DNA from: JAJFTV01 sp964532655
Lineage (GTDB): Bacteria; Chloroflexota; Anaerolineae; Anaerolineales; Anaerolineaceae
NCBI GenBank assembly: GCA_964532655.1
Contig: CAZHMZ010000150.1
Span: 1 to 9,360, forward strand
Length of the DNA: 9,360 nt
Direction of reading: 5' to 3'
In this document: one piece after another, positions 6,086 through 9,360 of the stretch
Layout: each line of letters begins with the position of its first letter
Position numbering within the stretch: the first letter of the stretch is position 1
The notes under the pieces: model-generated
Databases searched by the model: none
What the model saw: only the letters and a program-made list of their open reading frames with translations
Told to the model about the DNA's origin: nothing
Program-made: the position numbers and the translations under genes

Positions 6086-7717
6086 TTACCTCACCTCTAT
6101 CCGTTCAAAACGCAGACCGCGGACCGATAAATTCCATAGGCGGAAGTCGTCCACCTGCCCATCCCCCCCGCGGGTGAAGTGCAGCGACCATCCGCCCAAA
6201 GTGAACACATCGGCTGGACCGGCGTTCAGTTCACCCCGCAGACCGGTTATGTTCACCAACTTCAGCTTGCCGTCCACAACCGCTGTCTCATACAGCGCTT
6301 TCACATCGGTGCAATAGAACTTGCCGGTAAAATCCTCCAGATGAGATGAGGCAGCATCCATTACCGGGGTCTGCACCAGAGCCGGCAGGTCGCATTCCAT
6401 CATCACCGGCTGCAGCGTCCACCCGGATGCCGCGTGAGCCTTCTCCAGCGTGAAGCGCATCAAAAATGCCTCGGCGCGATCCTCATATTCCAGGGTGAAA
6501 GCCTCTTTCTCAGCGGTCACATTGTGGGCGGTGAGCTCTGGTTCAAAATTGAAACCTGCCCCACAGGCCCACAGATGCCCATCCTGGTTGGAAAGCCGAG
6601 CAAACGCGCCGGTAGCAGTGTCGTAATAGAAACCGGATGCGCCTTCCACCACTGCTGTGGAAAGAGGCTGCGGTTGAGCTTTGGGGGCGCTGACAAAGGC
6701 GAGTTTCTGCTCAGAAAGCAGCAGCCCGGCGATCTGCTCGGAGATTTCAGCCGGGCGGAAGGTGGACAGATTGGCCAGGCACATAATGGAGAGGTGCCGC
6801 TCAGGGAAGCGCAGCGTGTTGGAGCGGTAACCGAACTCCACCCCGCCATGCCAGATGGCTTTCTGCCCGCAGATGTCGGAGTGGATCAGCCCGGCGCTGT
6901 AAGGCACCTGTCGCCCATCGTTGAAGCAGGTGGGGGTGGTCATCAGGCGGATGAACTCCGGCCCGCCCACACGGGCATCGTAAAAGTTTTGATCCCAACG
7001 GTACAGATCTTCCACGGTGGTGAGCACGCCGGCCGATCCCAGCACACTGTTGGCCGCCAGAAGGCAGCGGTATCCGCCGTTTTCAGCCGGTTCATAACTG
7101 GCCGCTCGATTCTTGAGCACCAGTCCGTGGTCATCGCTGAACACGGTGCTGCGCATGCCCAACGGCTCGAACAGGTTTTGCCGGATAAAAGCGGGAAGCG
7201 CCTGCCCGGTGACGCGCTGAACGAGCTTAGCCTGCAGCACAAAACCGGCATTGCTGTACAGATAGGCTTCACCGGCCGGGTAGTTGACCCCGCTCTGGCG
7301 GCAGATCATGGCTACCGAATCGGCGGTGCGGTACTCCAGATCGGATACGCCAGCCAGGAAGCTGAGATAACCGTGCTCGCGCAGGCCGTTGGTGTGGTTG
7401 AGAATGTGCTCCACCCGCACCGGATGAGGATAGATGGGCATCTCCGGAAAATACTTGTGGATGTCATCACTCAGTGAAACGAGACCCTGCTGGACCAGCA
7501 GCATCACGCAGGCGGCCATGAACTGCTTGGAATTGGAGGCCAGATACATCAGGCTGTCAGGGGTGAGCGCCAGACCGTATTCAAGGTTGGCCATGCCATA
7601 GGCTTTGGTGTAACTGATCCGGCCGTCCTGGAAAATTCCCAGCACACAGCCGGGTGAATCGGTACGGTTCCAGACTGTGAACAGCGAATCGATCTGCTCG
7701 ACGAGATATTGTTCCAT
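6086..7717 (-). CDS. Serine beta-lactamase-like hydrolase (S12 / class C type) with C-terminal extra domain
   Basis: The 543-residue protein (counted from the ATG at 7717) has the penicillin-recognising fold motifs. S61-N-S-K64 (YLASNSKQF) provides the nucleophile Ser and base Lys. Y154-S-N156 (YLYSNAGF) is the Tyr-x-Asn motif. HTNG (108-111) is the usual HTSG site with one change, and H290-G-G takes the place of the KTG motif. The catalytic domain ends near residue 335. The remaining 200 or so residues look like the beta-rich C-terminal domain found on D-aminopeptidase or esterase-like relatives. No signal peptide is visible, so a cytoplasmic peptidase or esterase role is likelier than drug resistance. 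The ATG has GGAG 6 nt upstream; a GTG at 7765 in the same frame has no properly spaced site. It converges on the ABC operon and is flanked closely by repeat units on both sides. Confidence 0.92.
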   Translation of the reverse strand: MEQYLVEQIDSLFTVWNRTDSPGCVLGIFQDGRISYTKAYGMANLEYGLALTPDSLMYLASNSKQFMAACVMLLVQQGLVSLSDDIHKYFPEMPIYPHPVRVEHILNHTNGLREHGYLSFLAGVSDLEYRTADSVAMICRQSGVNYPAGEAYLYSNAGFVLQAKLVQRVTGQALPAFIRQNLFEPLGMRSTVFSDDHGLVLKNRAASYEPAENGGYRCLLAANSVLGSAGVLTTVEDLYRWDQNFYDARVGGPEFIRLMTTPTCFNDGRQVPYSAGLIHSDICGQKAIWHGGVEFGYRSNTLRFPERHLSIMCLANLSTFRPAEISEQIAGLLLSEQKLAFVSAPKAQPQPLSTAVVEGASGFYYDTATGAFARLSNQDGHLWACGAGFNFEPELTAHNVTAEKEAFTLEYEDRAEAFLMRFTLEKAHAASGWTLQPVMMECDLPALVQTPVMDAASSHLEDFTGKFYCTDVKALYETAVVDGKLKLVNITGLRGELNAGPADVFTLGGWSLHFTRGGDGQVDDFRLWNLSVRGLRFERIEVR

Positions 7718-7775
7718 GAGATGCTCCGCGGGGTTGAAGAATGAGTGAACAGGGTGATTGTACACCTTTAATTAA

Positions 7776-7863
7776 CACCCCACCCCTTTTTCCCCGCCCC
7801 TCGAGGGGCGGGGAGATTAAAATGCTGGCGAGTTTGGCCGTCAGAATGGCCAAACTTGCTGGC
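7776..7863 (-). repeat. Composite repeat unit D, upstream flank of the hydrolase gene
   Basis: Read on the minus strand: hairpin 7824-7863, 10-nt A/T spacer (7814-7823), perfect 22-bp CTCGAG-centred palindrome (7792-7813), tail AAAAAGGGGTGGGGTG (7776-7791). The hairpin arms GCTGGCGAGTTTGGCCGT (7824-7841) and ATGGCCAAACTTGCTGGC (7846-7863) enclose the loop CAGA. They pair along all 18 positions if four G-T pairs on the plus strand are allowed. The minus strand carries GGGG-C-GGGG-AAAAA-GGGG-T-GGGG, a four-tetrad G-quadruplex motif. It matches unit C in inverse orientation. Confidence 0.86.
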
Positions 7864-7914
7864 GAAGCGGGATTCTAATCTTCATTCAGATTAGTTTATG
7901 AACAAATGAAACCT

Positions 7915-7940
7915 ATTATACCTTTTCTCGCACGTGTCAC
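7915..7940 (-). promoter_or_regulatory. Candidate promoter for the first hydrolase, upstream of repeat unit D
   Basis: On the minus strand a perfect TATAAT (7915-7920) is preceded by GTGACA (7935-7940; 5/6 to the -35 consensus). The spacing is only 14 bp, short of the 16-18 bp optimum, so the pair is doubtful. If used, transcription would begin near 7908 and give a leader of about 190 nt that contains the unit D hairpin and its G-rich tract. The GTGACA lies inside the unit E hairpin. Confidence 0.3.
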
Positions 7941-8022
7941 AGCCGGCGTCGTCCTCGACGCCGGCTGTGACACATTAAAAACTTCCCCCTTCCCTATGGG
8001 AAGGGGGCCAGGGGGATGGGTT
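7934..8022 (+). repeat. Composite repeat unit E
   Basis: Hairpin arms GTGTCACAGCCGGCGTCG (7934-7951) and perfect complement (7956-7973) enclose the loop TCCT. An 11-nt spacer ATTAAAAACTT (7974-7984) leads to the palindrome CCCCCTTCCC-TAT-GGGAAGGGGG (7985-8007) and the tail CCAGGGGGATGGGTT (8008-8022). Positions 7998-8020 form a G-quadruplex motif (GGG, GGGGG, GGGGG, GGG with loops of 2, 3 and 2 nt). Confidence 0.86.
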
Positions 8023-8030
8023 GAATACCA

Positions 8031-8064
8031 CCCCGGCGCTTCGCGCCACCCCTCCATGGAGGGG
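8031..8064 (-). repeat. Degenerate composite unit F, lacking the long hairpin
   Basis: A small hairpin GGCGC-TTC-GCGCC (8035-8047) sits in a C-rich tail next to the perfect 16-bp palindrome CCCCTCCATGGAGGGG (8049-8064). It faces unit E, as B faces A. The sequence beyond the palindrome (8065-8118) has no long-armed hairpin, so this unit is either a different class or has lost that part. Confidence 0.6.
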
Positions 8065-8118
8065 AACTTTGCTCTGTGCTTCATAAAGGGACTTGTTTAT
8101 TGGGTTTTCGCCGTCCCT

Positions 8119-8189
8119 GTTGTGAAGTTGTACAGTCTGCTGCACAACTTTTCAACTTAATCAATTTTCCCCTTCCCTGTGGGAAGGGG
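8119..8189 (+). repeat. Composite repeat unit G, hairpin and palindrome
   Basis: Hairpin arms GTTGTGAAGTTGTACAG (8119-8135) and CTGCACAACTTTTCAAC (8140-8156) match at 14 of 17 positions around the loop TCTG. A 12-nt spacer TTAATCAATTTT (8157-8168) precedes the palindrome CCCCTTCCC-TGT-GGGAAGGGG (8169-8189). The inner hairpin is close to that of unit B: a shared AAGTTGT.CAGTCT core, 24 of 28 bases. Its expected G-rich tail is separated from it by the next hairpin. Confidence 0.82.
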
Positions 8190-8190
8190 T

Positions 8191-8235
8191 AGTTTCAGCG
8201 AATGGGGTTACCATTCGCTGAAACTCGGGGATGGG
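8191..8235 (+). repeat. Hairpin nested in unit G plus the displaced G-rich tail
   Basis: AGTTTCAGCGAATGG (8191-8205) and its perfect complement (8211-8225) enclose the loop GGTTA. Immediately after comes CGGGGATGGG (8226-8235), the tail that in unit E directly follows the palindrome. The hairpin therefore appears to be inserted between palindrome and tail of one unit. The tail ends 4 nt before the stop codon of the second hydrolase, so the hairpin could also end its transcript when read on the minus strand; there is no clear T-run. Confidence 0.72.
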
Positions 8236-8239
8236 TATT

Positions 8240-9360
8240 CTACTCCACTTGCCAGATCAGCTCACTGAGCGTATCCATGCTTTCTTTGGAATGGTTGCTG
8301 TTGGTGAAAATGATCACCGCGCCGCGACGCTCCAGCGACAACTGCAGGCGTGTATTCACACCCGGATCGCCGCCATCATGGCTCCAATACTTGATGCATG
8401 ATGGCTCCTCGCGGTAGGGCGTGAAGAACCACGTCAATCCCAGACCCACTAATTGCCCATGCACCTCGCGCACCGCGATTTGCGGGGTGAAGCAGGTCTG
8501 CATGGTCTCCGGGCGTAGGGGGATGCCGTCATAGCGTGGGATGCTGAAGGCGGACGCGTAGCGGGCCATCTCGCGCACACTGGTGCGCACCAAACCGTCT
8601 GACAGGTTGGGGAAGGAATACAGCGCCAGCGGTATGGGTCCCTCAGTGCCCGCATCGGCCGGGTTGGCGAACAGCGGTTTGAGCATGCTGTCCTGATCAT
8701 CGGTATACACATACGGGATGGCGTGATTGGACTGATCCACCTCGCTGAGCAGCCAGCCCGAACGGTACATCATGAGCGGCTCAAAAATGTGCTCGCGCAC
8801 ATAGCCGGTGAAGGGCGTGCCGGAAATCGACTCCACCAGAAAGCCCAGCAGACCATATCCGACATTCGTATAGTCGAATTCACCACCCGGGCCCCAGGCA
8901 CAAAAGTTTTGCTCCTCGTCGTAATACTTCCCGCCGGGCAGCAGATAGCGTTCCAGCCACTCCCGCAGGGTGATGGCCGGATCCCCGGGGGCGTAGCTGG
9001 TGTAATAAGCCGAGCTGTCCTGGATGCCGCTGGTGTGAGTGAGCAGGTGCCGGAATGTAATAGGCGTGTCAAAGCGCGGGTGACGAACCGCGAACGGCAG
9101 ATAGCCGCTCACAGGGTCATCCAACTGGAAGCGGCCTTTCTCCCACAACTGCATCAGCGCGGTGGTGGTGAAGGTTTTGGAAACGGACGCGATGTTGAGC
9201 AGCATGTCAGGCGTCATGGGATGCTGTGCCGATAAATTGGCATAGCCAAAGCCGTTTTCCCAGACGATATCACCATCCTGCACGCGGCAGGCGGCCAGCC
9301 CGACGATGCGGTTGGCCTGCATATGCGCCCGGATGGCGCGGTCAAGTTCAGCGTGGGTGA
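8240..9360 (-). CDS. Serine beta-lactamase-like hydrolase (S12 / class C type), N-terminus beyond the window
   Basis: The frame is open to the window edge; 372 residues plus a TAG stop are visible. Numbered from the Met at 9322, S46-V-S-K49 (NIASVSKTF) is the nucleophile motif, HTSG is at 96-99, Y151-T-N153 (FDYTNVGYG) is the second motif and H315-D-G replaces KTG in SHDGGDPG. The Met at 9322 is probably not the start. The 12 codons before it (THAELDRAIRAH) continue the family's first helix, which normally precedes the VQDGDIVWENGFGYAN strands, so the gene starts upstream. It ends at the catalytic domain without the extra C-terminal domain of the first hydrolase, and the two proteins are only distantly alike. 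Substrate unknown: peptide, ester or beta-lactam. Confidence 0.92.
   Translation of the reverse strand, partial: THAELDRAIRAHMQANRIVGLAACRVQDGDIVWENGFGYANLSAQHPMTPDMLLNIASVSKTFTTTALMQLWEKGRFQLDDPVSGYLPFAVRHPRFDTPITFRHLLTHTSGIQDSSAYYTSYAPGDPAITLREWLERYLLPGGKYYDEEQNFCAWGPGGEFDYTNVGYGLLGFLVESISGTPFTGYVREHIFEPLMMYRSGWLLSEVDQSNHAIPYVYTDDQDSMLKPLFANPADAGTEGPIPLALYSFPNLSDGLVRTSVREMARYASAFSIPRYDGIPLRPETMQTCFTPQIAVREVHGQLVGLGLTWFFTPYREEPSCIKYWSHDGGDPGVNTRLQLSLERRGAVIIFTNSNHSKESMDTLSELIWQVE

Larger units (their letters stand above)
5993..7863. mobile_element. Possible gene cassette: hydrolase gene bounded by inverted composite repeats
   Basis: Units C (5993-6083) and D (7776-7863) are inverted copies of the same repeat class and enclose exactly one gene, the complete serine hydrolase, with tails facing inward and hairpins outward. 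This layout resembles mobile insertion cassettes, in which a passenger gene sits between terminal repeats and is moved by an enzyme supplied elsewhere. I found no clear target-site duplication at the outer ends, and no transposase is present, so independent insertion of repeats on both sides is equally possible. Confidence 0.25.
7718..8239. other. Gene-free region between the two hydrolases, filled with repeats
   Basis: I see no gene here. From left to right it holds a short leader for the first hydrolase (7718-7775), composite unit D (7776-7863), a small 7-bp stem CTAATCT/AGATTAG (7875-7894), a TATAAT on the minus strand (7915-7920), unit E (7934-8022), a degenerate unit F (8031-8064), a plain stretch (8065-8118), and unit G interrupted by a further hairpin (8119-8235). 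Short open frames in it encode only translated repeat. Confidence 0.8.

Noticed and set aside
5683..6177. 164-codon plus-strand open frame after the ABC operon
   Set aside because: It is made of hairpins, palindromes and tails read through, with the repeated peptide APRGAGTKGWGD arising from units A and C. It has no ribosome-binding site of note and runs into the hydrolase gene on the opposite strand.
6434..7477. 347-codon plus-strand open frame
   Set aside because: It is antisense to the hydrolase gene, whose catalytic motifs are intact on the minus strand. It is a codon-bias shadow with no recognisable domain.
7718..7765. Upstream GTG start giving a 559-residue hydrolase
   Set aside because: The GTG at 7765 has no spaced Shine-Dalgarno sequence, and the added 16 residues precede the family's normal N-terminus. 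The ATG at 7717 has GGAG at 6 nt.
7581..7853. 90-codon minus-strand frame overlapping the start of the hydrolase
   Set aside because: Its first part is translated repeat unit D and the rest is an out-of-frame copy of the hydrolase N-terminus.
5675..8225. Ordinary intrinsic terminators as the full explanation of the hairpins
   Set aside because: There are eight hairpins in two short gaps, several far from any gene end, without T-runs and in fixed association with GC palindromes.
5675..8235. CRISPR-like array because of repeated palindromes with variable parts
   Set aside because: Units are inverted relative to each other, spacings are irregular, the variable parts are self-complementary, and no cas gene is near.

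Overview
The window looks like a moderately GC-rich bacterial chromosome. Gene content and the style of the intergenic repeats suggest an Anaerolineae-type Chloroflexi or similar environmental lineage, but that placement is an inference from protein flavour and I hold it weakly. There is no rRNA, tRNA, transposase, phage gene or CRISPR array.

Left part (1-1077): two small genes on the minus strand. They are a pyridoxamine 5'-phosphate oxidase-like flavin/F420 protein cut by the window edge and an SRPBCC/AHSA1-type START-domain protein, with a doubtful 47-codon ORF between them. The 929-1077 gap is a divergent promoter region with a near-consensus sigma-70 promoter driving the rightward operon.

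Centre (1078-5668): a compact plus-strand operon of a MarR-family repressor and two ABC exporter half-transporters. Gaps are 2 nt and then a 4-nt ATGA overlap. The first half-transporter has a degenerate Walker B (DD instead of DE), Gln in place of the switch His, and a very large TM1-TM2 extracellular loop. The second has an intact Walker B and His but a degenerate signature (ISQGQ). Together they make one asymmetric heterodimeric multidrug-type exporter, probably controlled by the MarR protein.

Right part (5669-9360): two minus-strand serine beta-lactamase-like (S12) hydrolases. The first is complete and the second runs off the window. They are separated and flanked by two intergenic regions filled with structured repeats.

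The most notable content is this repeat system. Most units share one architecture: a hairpin with arms of about 17-20 bp and a 4-nt loop, usually TC-N-T/G when read on one strand; a 10-12 nt A/T-rich spacer; a GC-rich palindrome; and a G-rich tail. Palindrome half plus tail forms a textbook G-quadruplex motif. Units come in convergent pairs: one pair is empty (5731-5925), one encloses the complete hydrolase gene (5993-7863), and one is degenerate (7934-8064). A last unit (8119-8235) is interrupted by another hairpin and abuts the second hydrolase. Two hairpins on opposite sides of the hydrolase gene are homologous and differ by compensatory base changes. No mobilising enzyme is visible, so any mobility would be in trans.
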